NCBI RefSeq assembly: GCF_036456085.1
Contig: NZ_CP138632.1
Coordinates: 1,531,001-1,595,000, forward strand
Source of the DNA: Veillonella parvula
Lineage (GTDB): Bacteria > Bacillota > Negativicutes > Veillonellales > Veillonellaceae
Direction of reading: 5' to 3'
Length of the DNA: 64,000 bases
This document shows, in pieces, positions 27,830 to 36,273 of this stretch. The position numbers were made by a program, and so were the translations under genes. Below the pieces are notes generated by a model. That model was not told the DNA's origin, made no database searches, and saw nothing but the letters and a program-made list of their open reading frames with translations. Each line of letters begins with the position of its first letter. The stretch's first letter is position 1.

Positions 27830-28456
27830 TTATAGTATGAGCCCAATAATGGCAAAGTAGATTTTAAATATCGTTTGTTGTAATGGACGAATAACCATAG
27901 AAATAATGGGTGTGTTAATAAGGATGATAAAGAATAGTAAATTAAGCATCCCTAATTGGTAATATTTCATCTGCCACTCTGTAGGCAACCACGGCAAGAT
28001 GATATTAAATCCAGGCAATGGTGGGAACGGAATCAAACAGAAGATTGATAAGCCAATACTATATAAAATAATATATTGCATAACCATGGCAAGACCTTGG
28101 GACTCCATGAGGCCTAATTTTCCAAGAAGCATATATATAAAGGTGAATATGAAGCCTGCTATAAGACCTGCCACAGGACCTGCAAAAGCAAGCAAGCTTA
28201 TATCACGTCGTGGATCTTTAAAGTAAGACGGATTAATTGACATAGGTTTTGCCCAACCGAAGCCAACAAGAATAATACAGATGGTACCAATTAGATCAAG
28301 GTGCGCCATTGGTGACAATGTGAGGCGTCCCGCCAGACGCGGCGTTGGATCACCAAACCAAGTTGCTACCTTCGCCTCTGCATATCCAAAGATAGAAAAA
28401 ACGATCATAATAGCAGGAATACTTGCTAATATCTGAACCGGATTTAAATCAAACAT
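27830..28456 (-). CDS. M50 (site-2 protease)-like membrane protein lacking zinc ligands
   Basis: 208 residues, about five hydrophobic segments. The sequence after the first helix, GDPTPRLAGRLTLSPMAHLD, is the hallmark of the compact M50B site-2 protease family. In active members HExxH lies just before this and a PPLDG-type motif near the C-terminal half gives the third zinc ligand. Here the first site reads FGYAEAKVATWFGD and the second FPPLPGFNI, so both His, the Glu and the Asp are gone. It is probably a proteolytically inactive relative. It is followed after 10 bases by the carboxymuconolactone-family gene on the same strand, upstream in transcription. Confidence 0.8.
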   Translation of the reverse strand: MFDLNPVQILASIPAIMIVFSIFGYAEAKVATWFGDPTPRLAGRLTLSPMAHLDLIGTICIILVGFGWAKPMSINPSYFKDPRRDISLLAFAGPVAGLIAGFIFTFIYMLLGKLGLMESQGLAMVMQYIILYSIGLSIFCLIPFPPLPGFNIILPWLPTEWQMKYYQLGMLNLLFFIILINTPIISMVIRPLQQTIFKIYFAIIGLIL

Positions 28457-28465
28457 AGAACTCCT

Positions 28466-29236
28466 TTATTGTTTAGCTTCCCATGCGGTGTAGCCTTCTT
28501 GAATGCAACGAAGAGCATTTAAGGTACGAGGATAGCCGATATACGGCACGCATTGAGATACGATGTTAATCAAATATTGTTTGCTGTTCCCTACGTTCAA
28601 ATTGCCTTCTACATGAGCCTTGAGTTGAGCTTTACAGCCACCTTGAGCCGCAAGGAAGCAAAAGGTAATCATTTCACGATGAGCCACGCTAAGGCCTTTA
28701 CGCGTATAGTAATCGCCGAACATATTGGCAAGCCATTTATTGATGTGACGAATATCTTCTGGTCCTTCTTGGTAAGAATTACGCATAGACTCGCCGAAGA
28801 TTTCCACTTGTTTTTCTACGCCTTTTTCAAGACGAGACTCGCCAGTAATCGTGCTACGAGATGGATCAACAATAGCTTCTCCTCGATAGTCAAAAATCTT
28901 ATTGGTCACTTTAAAGAATGGGCGCACACGTCCGATGCCAAGATAGGGCACCGCTTGATAAATGAGCTCTACCACTTCATCAGGAATAAGACCAAAGTTT
29001 AATGCTGCCGGTAGCATTAATGCATATTCATCAACAGCAGAGGCGCCTACTAATGTTGCAAGAATGGCTAAGAAGCGATCCTTTGCTGGTACATTACGGC
29101 CTTCTTCGGTAATGACTTCATCAAAGGCAAAATTATCAAACAATACTTCAAACTCTGGATCAATATAACCTGCTGGGGCTGCAATATCAGGGAACATACG
29201 CTCCGTGTAGGCTTGAGCAAATTCAGATTTAGACAT
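28466..29236 (-). CDS. Carboxymuconolactone decarboxylase (AhpD-like) family protein
   Basis: 256 residues with two CMD-type helical halves: LAILATLVGASAVDEYALMLPAALN near residues 55-80, and HREMITFCFLAAQGGCKAQLKAHVEG near 185-210. The second half has a single Cys in GGCKAQLKAH rather than the CxxC of peroxidase-active AhpD. It probably acts as a decarboxylase-like or redox protein; the substrate is unknown. The start MSKSEFAQ has GGAGG upstream. Probably co-transcribed with the M50-like gene. Confidence 0.8.
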   Translation of the reverse strand: MSKSEFAQAYTERMFPDIAAPAGYIDPEFEVLFDNFAFDEVITEEGRNVPAKDRFLAILATLVGASAVDEYALMLPAALNFGLIPDEVVELIYQAVPYLGIGRVRPFFKVTNKIFDYRGEAIVDPSRSTITGESRLEKGVEKQVEIFGESMRNSYQEGPEDIRHINKWLANMFGDYYTRKGLSVAHREMITFCFLAAQGGCKAQLKAHVEGNLNVGNSKQYLINIVSQCVPYIGYPRTLNALRCIQEGYTAWEAKQ

Positions 29237-29258
29237 AAAAAACCTCCATAAACAACAC

Positions 29259-29287
29259 TGGTGAAAGCCCAAAAGGAGCTTTCACCA
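29259..29287. terminator. Hairpin carrying two inverted GTGAAAGC motifs
   Basis: CTGGTGAAAGC and GCTTTCACCAG are separated by seven to eight bases. It lies between the secreted-protein gene and the CMD gene. No long T run follows. The two arms are inverted copies of the window-wide GTGAAAGY motif. Confidence 0.6.
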
Positions 29288-29325
29288 GCAATAGTTATGT
29301 AATTATTACGGCACGAGCCATCAGA

Positions 29326-29724
29326 TTATAACGCTGGGAATTCGAAAGTTGTGCCGTATACTTCTTTCCAAGCAGCCATGAACATATTGAACTCATTTGT
29401 TCCAGGTTGAATTTGGTAAACTTGACCATCTGGAGCGTAACGATATACAGTATGTAAGCTTGGATGAACAAGATATTTGAACAATGTAGCTTCCCCATAT
29501 TCGTTATTATGCATGTTAATTACATTAACACCAAATACATGGTTACGGCTGCTATCGATACCTTTAAACTCAGATGCTTTATCAAAGAAATACGTTTCTG
29601 TACCATTTGCACTATTTGGAACCTCTGGGTAGTTAGCTAACCCATTCCAGTTTGCTGCGTTTGCAACACCACCTACTAATAATGTACCGGCTAATACAAA
29701 TGCACCTAATAAATTTTTATTCAT
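29326..29724 (-). CDS. Small exported protein, function unknown
   Basis: 132 residues with a clear Sec signal peptide (MNKNLLGAFVLAGTLLVGG, cleavage predicted after ANA) and a ~110-residue mature domain with many aromatic residues and the repeated-looking HxVFGVNVINMHNNEYGEA strand pattern. No family is recognised. The start at MNKNLL is chosen for AAAGGAGAG upstream. Likely periplasmic. Confidence 0.72.
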   Translation of the reverse strand: MNKNLLGAFVLAGTLLVGGVANAANWNGLANYPEVPNSANGTETYFFDKASEFKGIDSSRNHVFGVNVINMHNNEYGEATLFKYLVHPSLHTVYRYAPDGQVYQIQPGTNEFNMFMAAWKEVYGTTFEFPAL

Positions 29725-29878
29725 AATGCTCTCCTTTGTGCCACGAGGGCAAATCACGAATCAGTCATACTCTCACATGACCTGAATACAATACGCTATA
29801 GGTATAGTATATCACATTTTTAATAAAATTTTTAGATTTCCAAGGTTACAGAATATATGCATATGAGATTGTATCAAA

Positions 29879-30397
29879 TTAGCCCTTCATGTTCTCTGCT
29901 GTTTTTGCGTTTGCGTTATCGATTGCTTCTAGTAATTTATTGAGCAACATACGCAATTGACGTGTTTCTTCTACGTCAAAAATAGGACCTGACGCTTCAG
30001 CCAAGCGTCGTGGTATATGAACAGCTACATCACGTAATGCTTTGCCCGTGTCAGTAAGAGTTACCATAACTACGCGTTCATCTTGACGGCTGCGTTTGCG
30101 TTTCAAGAATGCTTTTGCTTCTAATTTCTTTAAAAGCGGTGTTAATGTACCGGAATCAAGGCGCAATACTTGGCCCAATTCCTTAACGGATAAATCACCA
30201 TATTGCCACAATGCCATCATTACGATGTATTGAGTATATGTTAAATTTAAAGGATCTAAGTGATTACGATATGCATTAACAATTTCCTTCGCCACTACAT
30301 AAAGTGGAAAGCTCAATTGATTTTCCAATCTTAAATATTCTGAATCAGGAACATCTTCTTTATGTTTGTACCCTTCAAGTACACCAATTTCTGCCAT
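29879..30397 (-). CDS. MarR/OhrR-family transcriptional regulator without the sensing Cys
   Basis: 172 residues. The winged helix-turn-helix is clear: LTYTQYIVMMALWQYGDLSV, LRLDSGTLTPLLKKLEAK, and the wing RSRQDERVVMVTLT. The N-terminal LENQLSFPLY aligns with the LDNQLCFALY region of OhrR, but the peroxide-sensing cysteine is serine, and there is no other cysteine in the protein. It is divergent from a nitroreductase gene 376 bases away, which may be its target. GGAGG precedes the ATG. Confidence 0.88.
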   Translation of the reverse strand: MAEIGVLEGYKHKEDVPDSEYLRLENQLSFPLYVVAKEIVNAYRNHLDPLNLTYTQYIVMMALWQYGDLSVKELGQVLRLDSGTLTPLLKKLEAKAFLKRKRSRQDERVVMVTLTDTGKALRDVAVHIPRRLAEASGPIFDVEETRQLRMLLNKLLEAIDNANAKTAENMKG

Positions 30398-30433
30398 ATT
30401 CTACCTCCATATGCACACAATTATCTACTAATT

Positions 30434-30447
30434 AATTGTACACAATT
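30434..30447. promoter_or_regulatory. Candidate MarR operator
   Basis: Perfect palindrome AATTGTACACAATT about 40 bases upstream of the marR-like start, within the divergent region. The size and AT-rich dyad suit a MarR dimer. Autoregulation is inferred. Confidence 0.5.
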
Positions 30448-30773
30448 TTACGGTAAACAGTCAACGTAAAAAGCCTACTTTGAACAGATATTTTTAAATT
30501 TGTCAATTAATAAATATTTATTTTCTTATTCGTTAAGAATTAGGCGCTTCTATAGAATTTATGGGTAAAAATGATACCATAAAGTTGTTACTTTTATTTA
30601 TAAATTAATTTGATATTTGAAGATTATAGTTTTTGTTTTCAAGGAAATCTTCTTTCGTTACAGGACCCTCTCCTAATAAATAACTTAGTAAAAATACGTC
30701 CTTTTCTAGGTCCTTCCTTGTAGTATAATAAAAGAAACTCTATATCAAATCCCATTTGTCATAGGAGGACCAC

Positions 30774-31364
30774 ATGAATACCTTAGAATGTATTAAAACT
30801 CGTCATAGTACACGTAAATTTAAAGCTGATCAATTATCTAGAAAGCTCATCGATCAAGTACTCGACGCAGGTCGTCGTGCTCCATCTGGTGGCAATACAC
30901 AATTAACACATTTCATGGTCATTACGAACCAAGTCGTGCTCAAAGAACTAGTAACACTTATTCAAGAAGAATACGGCAAAATGCCGATTACAGAAAATAC
31001 ATTACCTTACATGGTGAATATCATTAAGATGTCCGCCGAAGGCAAATTTGTATTCCACTATAATGCACCTGTGCTCATCGTATTAGCTAGCAAACCAAAT
31101 TATGCCAACAACTTTGCTGACGTGTCATGTGCTATGCAAAACATGATGCTCGCTTGCAACGAACTAGAACTTGGCAGCTGCTGGGTTAACCAAATCCGCC
31201 ATCTGCAAGATAACGAACGCATTCAAGCTAAAATGCGTGAACTAGGTCTGATCGAAGACGAAAAAGTCTACGCTAGCCTTGCTATCGGCTATCCAGATAT
31301 GCCAAATGGCCTTAACCGCCGTGAAATCGAGCCAAAAGGCTATCCTGTAACATATATTGATTAA
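30774..31364 (+). CDS. Nitroreductase-family flavoprotein
   Basis: 196 residues. The FMN-binding N-terminus IKTRHSTRKF is followed by DAGRRAPSGGNTQ and a LGSCWVNQIRHL segment, with AIGYPD near the C-terminus, all typical of the NfsA/NfnB-type FMN reductase superfamily. It reduces nitro compounds, quinones or flavins with NAD(P)H; the natural substrate is unknown. AGGAGG upstream. Divergent from marR. Confidence 0.88.
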   Translation: MNTLECIKTRHSTRKFKADQLSRKLIDQVLDAGRRAPSGGNTQLTHFMVITNQVVLKELVTLIQEEYGKMPITENTLPYMVNIIKMSAEGKFVFHYNAPVLIVLASKPNYANNFADVSCAMQNMMLACNELELGSCWVNQIRHLQDNERIQAKMRELGLIEDEKVYASLAIGYPDMPNGLNRREIEPKGYPVTYID

Positions 31365-31404
31365 TCAACACTAAAAACCATCGATTTCATACTATAAGTT
31401 AAAC

Positions 31405-31466
31405 AAAAGCGCTATCTATCCCTAACGAAACTCAAATAGAGTTGTGGGATAGATAGCGCTTTTTAT
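31405..31466 (+). terminator. Terminator of the nitroreductase gene
   Basis: AAAAGCGCTATCTATCCC pairs perfectly with the complement at 31445-31462 over a 22-base loop, followed by TTTTTATT. Confidence 0.88.
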
Positions 31467-31548
31467 TGACTATATTATTTTTTAACGCTCACCGATTTAG
31501 TAATCAAATCGATGCACACTCCATACTTATATGTATAATAAACTACTA

Positions 31549-32018
31549 TTAAGCCTCAAACACGCGTTTACGCGCTGCTTTCACAAGAACGGAATGATCA
31601 TCATCTACTACGTGGTTAGATTTGTAAGCCCAACGCAATAGTAATGCAGAGTTTGCCACTACGAGGAGGCTACCGCCGTTGTGAACAAGGGCGCCCCAAA
31701 CTGGGGATAATGTACCAATCATAGCCAAAATGATAGCTACAAAATTCAAAAGCAAGGAGAAAGAAAGATTAATTTTAATAGTAGTCATCATGCGTTTAGA
31801 TAATGCCACTAAGTGAGGAATTTCCTTTACATTATCGCTGCCGGCGTTGCCAATACGAGAGCACAAGGACAGAACACAACGAGTATGGTTACGGCACGAA
31901 TGATTTCTCCAGTTACCACATAGGCGCCAACCGTGGCCAATAACGCAATCACTACAATCCATGTGGCCCAACGGTCAGCCAAGCTAACGATTTTCGCATT
32001 ACCTTGTGTCAATAACAA
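31549..32018 (-). pseudogene. Remnant of a heavy-metal P-type ATPase
   Basis: Two overlapping frames each carry part of a P1B ATPase. The first (from 32018) reads DRWATWIVVIALLATVGAY and then FCPCALVLATPAAIM, the CPC metal site, then stops. The other frame resumes at DNVKEIPHLVALSKRMM and ends with the last two membrane helices (GALVHNGGSLLVVANSALLL). The N-terminal metal-binding and A domains are missing, as is everything between CPC and the C-terminal helices, including the DKTGT phosphorylation site. This is a gene with large deletions and a frameshift. Probably non-functional. Confidence 0.85.
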
Positions 32019-32331
32019 AATATGTACAATTATTCATATACACTCAAAAGTACAGGAAAAATGCGGATTCAATAAGATTATATTATTCATGCATAGCCTC
32101 ATTACGCAAATACATGAACAGTTATTCATATATATATTTGCAAATTGATAATTTTTACATAGAAGATATTTTGATATTTTCAACCTATTCAATACTATTT
32201 CACCCTAATCAATGTTATCCATAATTCAGTTTTCTAATAACTATTTATTATAATAAAAAATTAAGTATAGTCGACTACATACCCTACATGGTATTATTAC
32301 AAATGACATGTTGTAGAAAGGATGTGTAACG
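32019..32331. other. Gene-free AT-rich stretch upstream of the organophosphate transporter
   Basis: About 310 bases. No credible ORF and no clear structured RNA. Probably contains the promoter of the transporter gene and decayed sequence from the broken ATPase. Confidence 0.5.
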
Positions 32332-33654
32332 ATGTCGATTTTCTCTCCTGCTCCTCATATTGAACGTTTACCAGAGGCGCAAATCGATTCCACCTACAAA
32401 CGTCTTCGACGCGAAGTCTTTGCAGGTACATTTATTGGTTATGCTACATTCTATTTGATCCGCCAAAACTTTAGTTTGGCTGTTCCGTACATGATTGCTG
32501 AGTACGGCTACACTAAAGCGGATCTCGGTATAGTTATGACCATCTTATCCGTAGCTTACGGCGTAAGTAAATTTGTTATGGGTAATGCGTCTGACCGCTC
32601 TAACCCAAAATACTTCTCCACAGTAGGTCTATTGCTTAGTGCTTTAGTTATGTTATTATTCGGCACCTTACCAGGTGTTATGAGCAGTATTCCTATCATG
32701 TGCGTTCTTGCCTTATTAAACGGTTGGTTCCAAGGTATGGGCTACCCTCCATATGCAAAAAACATGGTAACTTGGTTCTCCCGTTCCGAACGCGGTGCTT
32801 GGTGGTCTTGGTGGAACGTGTCCCACAACCTAGGTGGCGGCATTATCGCTCCTCTTGCTACGCTTGGCATCTACCTATTCGGTACATGGCATAGTATCTT
32901 CTTCTTCCCTGCCCTTATTTCTATCGTGTTAGCGATTATTACCTTTGTATTGTTGAAAGATACGCCTCAATCCTGTGGCTTACCGCCTATCGAAGAATAC
33001 AAACACGAAGTAGTTCATACACATACAGAAAATGAAGAAAAAAGTACTTTTAAAGAAATCTTCTACAAATATATTTTGCATAATAAATACTTATGGTATC
33101 TTGCGATTGCGAACATCTTTGTATACTTCATCCGTTACGGCGTAGTTAGCTGGGCACCGACCTACTTAACCGCTGTGAAAGGCTTCACAAAAGAAGGTTC
33201 CCGTTGGGCTTACTTCTTATACGAATGGGCTGGTATTCCAGGCATGCTTGTAAGTGGTTACTTAAGTGACCGCGTATTCCGCGGCCGTCGTGCTCCAGCT
33301 ACGATTTGTTTTATGTTATTCGTTATCTTAGCGATCCTTGTATACTGGTTTAACCCTGCAGGCAATGTCCTCATCGATAACTTAGCACTCATTGCTATCG
33401 GCTTCCTCATCTACGGTCCTGTTATGATGATTGGCCTTCAAGCAGCAGATATGGTGCCACGTGTAGCAACAGGTGGTGCTACTGGCCTTACAGGCCTTCT
33501 TGGTTACCTCATCGGTTCTGCTGGTGCTGGTGCTTTCATGGGTCTCATGGTTGACCTCTACGGTTGGGATGGTGGTTTCATTGCCCTCGTTGGTGCATGT
33601 ATCCTATCCATCGTATTCCTACTCCTCACCCTTGGAGACAAAGGACAACAATAG
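32332..33654 (+). CDS. MFS organophosphate:phosphate antiporter (GlpT/UhpT/PgtP family)
   Basis: 440 residues, 12 predicted helices. The N-terminus YATFYLIRQNFSLAVPYM, with the substrate-phosphate-binding Arg in YLIRQN, and GWFQGMGYPPYAKNMVTWFS (about residues 128-147), GAWWSWWNVSHNLGG (about 154-168) are diagnostic for the organophosphate:Pi antiporter family (glycerol-3-phosphate, hexose-phosphate, phosphoglycerate). Which of these it carries cannot be told from sequence. AAAGGATG upstream. Its own strong terminator follows. Confidence 0.9.
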   Translation: MSIFSPAPHIERLPEAQIDSTYKRLRREVFAGTFIGYATFYLIRQNFSLAVPYMIAEYGYTKADLGIVMTILSVAYGVSKFVMGNASDRSNPKYFSTVGLLLSALVMLLFGTLPGVMSSIPIMCVLALLNGWFQGMGYPPYAKNMVTWFSRSERGAWWSWWNVSHNLGGGIIAPLATLGIYLFGTWHSIFFFPALISIVLAIITFVLLKDTPQSCGLPPIEEYKHEVVHTHTENEEKSTFKEIFYKYILHNKYLWYLAIANIFVYFIRYGVVSWAPTYLTAVKGFTKEGSRWAYFLYEWAGIPGMLVSGYLSDRVFRGRRAPATICFMLFVILAILVYWFNPAGNVLIDNLALIAIGFLIYGPVMMIGLQAADMVPRVATGGATGLTGLLGYLIGSAGAGAFMGLMVDLYGWDGGFIALVGACILSIVFLLLTLGDKGQQ

Positions 33655-33734
33655 AATACGTACCATATAATACGTTACGTACTATATAATACGTAATGTA
33701 AAATACATACTGTGCAACTCACTGTTGTATATAC

Positions 33735-33780
33735 AAAACTCCCCTAGTAATCTTAGGATTACTAGGGGAGTTTAATTTTT
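33735..33780. terminator. Strong bidirectional terminator
   Basis: AAACTCCCCTAGTAATC and its perfect complement with a four-base loop, T-rich on the plus side. It serves the transporter on plus and the ATPase-like gene on minus, which ends directly beside it. Confidence 0.92.
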
Positions 33781-34553
33781 TATGCGACGCACAAGGAGCC
33801 GTTTAATACTTTCAAATTATACACGAGACCGAGTCGCGCCAAGCCGTGCAATGCAGCAGCTGTTACAGGATTAATAGATCCTAACACGCCAGCACCGATG
33901 ATAGCAACGTGGAACAAAATGGACACGATGAGTAGGCCCAAATGGCATTGTTTCGCCTCTTTTGAAAGCCCCGCCGTCGGAGAGTTTTCATCTACAAGGG
34001 ACCCCATCATGAGTGCTACAAGAACGAGTTCCAAAGAGCATGGACAAAGGATAACTAGCAATGTAATGGTATGCATAAAGTTCTGTGTCAATGCATAGGA
34101 ACCCATAGAAAGTAACATGACGGCCACAACAATGACGGATGAATAATTGTTGATGCCCTGACGCAAGGCTACAAGCTGTGTAGGCATGGTCGGCAACATG
34201 TCATCATCCAATGTATAGTGTACGTCGCCCGTAATAAGCTGCTCTAAGAAAAAGCCACCATGTACGATGAGACCTACATAAGCCGCCGTATGATAATCTC
34301 CAATCGCAATGAGCGCCACCATGGCTATCACGATGAGAAAATTAGCATGAATCTCTAAATGATCCAAAATACTTTGCACGCTGTTGATGAGCAATGGCAA
34401 GCCACAAATGATGACCGTTACCCACGCCAAATCAATAGCTGGGTTCATAGGCTCCGTAAGCGCATCTAATATGATAAATAACAAGCCGAGTGCCAAAATA
34501 GCCCCCTGCGTGCGCAGAGACACCTGCGCTGATAAAGACTGTAAAAACTTCAT
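33780..34553 (-). CDS. P-type ATPase-derived membrane protein lacking all catalytic domains
   Basis: 257-residue intact ORF with a good GAGAGG site. It resembles the membrane part of a P1B (heavy-metal) ATPase: a helix pair ANFLIVIAMVALIAIGDYHT, GLIVHGGFFLEQ (TM3-4 region), the CPC helix as LVILCPCSLELVLV, then C-terminal helices GVLGSINPVTAAALHGLARL. The cytoplasmic actuator (TGE) and the phosphorylation/nucleotide domain (DKTGT, GDGxND) are missing, yet the frame is open throughout. It cannot pump with ATP. It is either a decayed gene caught in frame or a repurposed membrane protein. A broken P1B ATPase lies 1.8 kb away. Confidence 0.72.
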   Translation of the reverse strand: MKFLQSLSAQVSLRTQGAILALGLLFIILDALTEPMNPAIDLAWVTVIICGLPLLINSVQSILDHLEIHANFLIVIAMVALIAIGDYHTAAYVGLIVHGGFFLEQLITGDVHYTLDDDMLPTMPTQLVALRQGINNYSSVIVVAVMLLSMGSYALTQNFMHTITLLVILCPCSLELVLVALMMGSLVDENSPTAGLSKEAKQCHLGLLIVSILFHVAIIGAGVLGSINPVTAAALHGLARLGLVYNLKVLNGSLCVA

Positions 34554-34855
34554 ATAGACCTCTCTATAAATCAGATACCGGCCTTACTTAATCCGGAAAT
34601 ACCTTTTACTTCTATAAATAATACTATTAACACTTATATTGCTAACGCCTAAAATACCCATAGGGGTATTGCTATGGTGTAATTATTATACAAAACATAA
34701 AAGAAATATACAAATCAAAATTTTTGATAAATGAGGGGTCCTAGTTGTGAGCTCTAATTTCTTTATTAAAACGTAGAAAGAACAGGTTCCTAAAAACGAC
34801 TTAGCTCGCTATGGAGGCTTTTAGGGACCTGTTCTTTCGGTTAACTAATATGAAA
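34554..34855. other. Gene-free stretch with a terminator
   Basis: About 300 bases. A hairpin with 19-base arms (AAAGAACAGGTTCCTAAAA and complement, 23-base loop) at 34777-34838 terminates the ArsC-like gene on the minus strand. The remaining sequence is AT-rich and upstream of the ATPase-like gene. Confidence 0.65.
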
Positions 34856-35209
34856 TTAGAGCTTCAACGCCTCAATCCATTCTGCTTCTTTAAATCCAAC
34901 AAGTACTTTGTCTTCAAGAACCAAGATAGGACGTTTTACAAGCATGCCATTAGATGCTAATAATGCTAGTTTTTCTTCTTCACTAAGGTTCGGCAATTTA
35001 TCCTTTAATTGTTGTTCACGGTAAATCATACCAGAAGTATTAAAGAATGCTTTCAAATCCTTGCCAGATTGTGGATACCAAGCAGCAATTTCCTCTGCTG
35101 TAGGGTTTTCGGACTTGATGTCACGATCTGTGTACTTAATGTTGTGATCATCTAAGAATTTCTTTGCTTTTTTGCATGTTGTGCATTTAGGATATTCAAC
35201 GAATAACAT
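34856..35209 (-). CDS. ArsC/Spx/YffB-family thioredoxin-fold protein
   Basis: 117 residues. N-terminal redox motif CTTC (residues 9-12) in YPKCTTCKKAKKFL, then LKAFFNTSG and the conserved LVKRPILV with its basic residue. This is the arsenate reductase/Spx/MgsR superfamily. The length and the CxxC pattern also fit YffB or MgsR; true arsenate reduction or RNA-polymerase binding cannot be assigned. AGGAGAACC upstream. Confidence 0.85.
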   Translation of the reverse strand: MLFVEYPKCTTCKKAKKFLDDHNIKYTDRDIKSENPTAEEIAAWYPQSGKDLKAFFNTSGMIYREQQLKDKLPNLSEEEKLALLASNGMLVKRPILVLEDKVLVGFKEAEWIEALKL

Positions 35210-35295
35210 AGGTTCTCCTTATATCAATATTCAATGTTGTAATGACTTACTAATTTAAGATAATTGTACCAAATACATCGAAAATTATCAATCTC

Positions 35296-35616
35296 TTATT
35301 GACAATCTACGGGTTCTAATGAAGCACAATGTGCAATAGAGGATAATACTTCATCCATCCCCTCACTAAGTTTTGCTGTACGCAAATCAACATCCATCTG
35401 TAAACGCAAGAAATACCCTTCCGAAACATCAAAGTATTTCGCTAAACGCAACGATGTATCTGCTGAAATAGATCGTGTACCATTCAATATTTCTTGAATC
35501 CGTGAAACAGGCACATGTATATCCTTAGCCAATCGATATGCAGATAGTCCTAATGGATCCATAAACTCTTCTTTTAATATTTCACTAATGGTAGGTGTAG
35601 GAATAAACTTTTCCAT
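35296..35616 (-). CDS. higA: HigA/VapI-family antitoxin
   Basis: 106 residues. The HTH of the HigA/VapI type is clear: TISEILKEEFMDPLGLSAYR, VSRIQEILNGTRSISADTS, LRLAKYFDVSEGYFLRLQ. It neutralises the HigB toxin upstream and probably represses the shared promoter through the palindrome at 35932-35958. It starts 17 bases after the toxin stop with GAGAGG upstream. Confidence 0.92.
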   Translation of the reverse strand: MEKFIPTPTISEILKEEFMDPLGLSAYRLAKDIHVPVSRIQEILNGTRSISADTSLRLAKYFDVSEGYFLRLQMDVDLRTAKLSEGMDEVLSSIAHCASLEPVDCQ

Positions 35617-35632
35617 ATTAATTTCCTCTCTA

Positions 35633-35917
35633 TTAATGATAATCTACAATTTCTACATCATAAAAACTACTACTATCTTTCACTTTAAAACACAGTCTAT
35701 ATTGACCATTAATCCGCAAACTATACTGACCAAATCGATCTCCTTGCAACAACTCCAAGCGATTACCTGGTGGCCAACGTAAATCTTGTAATGATTCAGC
35801 ATTATCTAACAATAGTAATTTACGAAGAGCTAACCTTTGTATAAACGGAGAAAAGCGTTTAGAAAAGCTTTGATAGTAAACTTTTTCTGTTTCCTTATCC
35901 TTAAATCCGATAATCAT
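35633..35917 (-). CDS. higB: HigB/RelE-family toxin
   Basis: 94-residue RelE-fold endoribonuclease of the classical HigB type: MIIGFKDKETEKVYYQ, LRWPPGNRLELLQGDR, QYSLRINGQYRLCFKV, VEIVDYH. The C-terminal basic and aromatic residues are those used for ribosome-dependent mRNA cleavage. Toxin first, antitoxin second, as usual for higBA. The pair is unrelated in sequence subgroup to the module at 453-1080. Confidence 0.93.
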   Translation of the reverse strand: MIIGFKDKETEKVYYQSFSKRFSPFIQRLALRKLLLLDNAESLQDLRWPPGNRLELLQGDRFGQYSLRINGQYRLCFKVKDSSSFYDVEIVDYH

Positions 35918-35931
35918 AGAATCTCTCTTTC

Positions 35932-35958
35932 AATTATACCTGTTAAACAGGTATAATT
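35932..35958. promoter_or_regulatory. HigA operator palindrome
   Basis: A perfect 13+1+13 dyad (AATTATACCTGTT, central A, complement) 15 bases before the higB start codon, overlapping the expected promoter. Its size suits two HigA dimers or one dimer with extended contacts. Confidence 0.75.
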
Positions 35959-36273
35959 CAATAACATATACTTGATGAAAAACTATACATAGAATTAAAA
36001 TTATTCTACAAATAATTTTAATAAAGAGATTCTATAAAACATCATCTAATTCCTACACTTGAGATGACTCTATTGGCCACCTATTTCGGAATGTAATCAA
36101 TTTACCCTATCGTCATAATTGAATTAAAACTATCATTAATTCCCACTTCAACTAAATTAATTTTAAAAAGTAAAAAGACCTACATCCTCGACCGTATCAT
36201 GTATAAAATACATATTAAAGGTTGAGAGAATATAGGTCTCTTATAAAAATCTATGTATTATTTATAATACTAG
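35959..36273. other. Gene-free AT-rich stretch with the DUF554 terminator
   Basis: About 315 bases without an ORF. A bulged hairpin (AGACCTA...TAGGTCT outer stem) at 36175-36240 terminates DUF554 on the minus strand. Nothing else is recognised. Confidence 0.5.
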
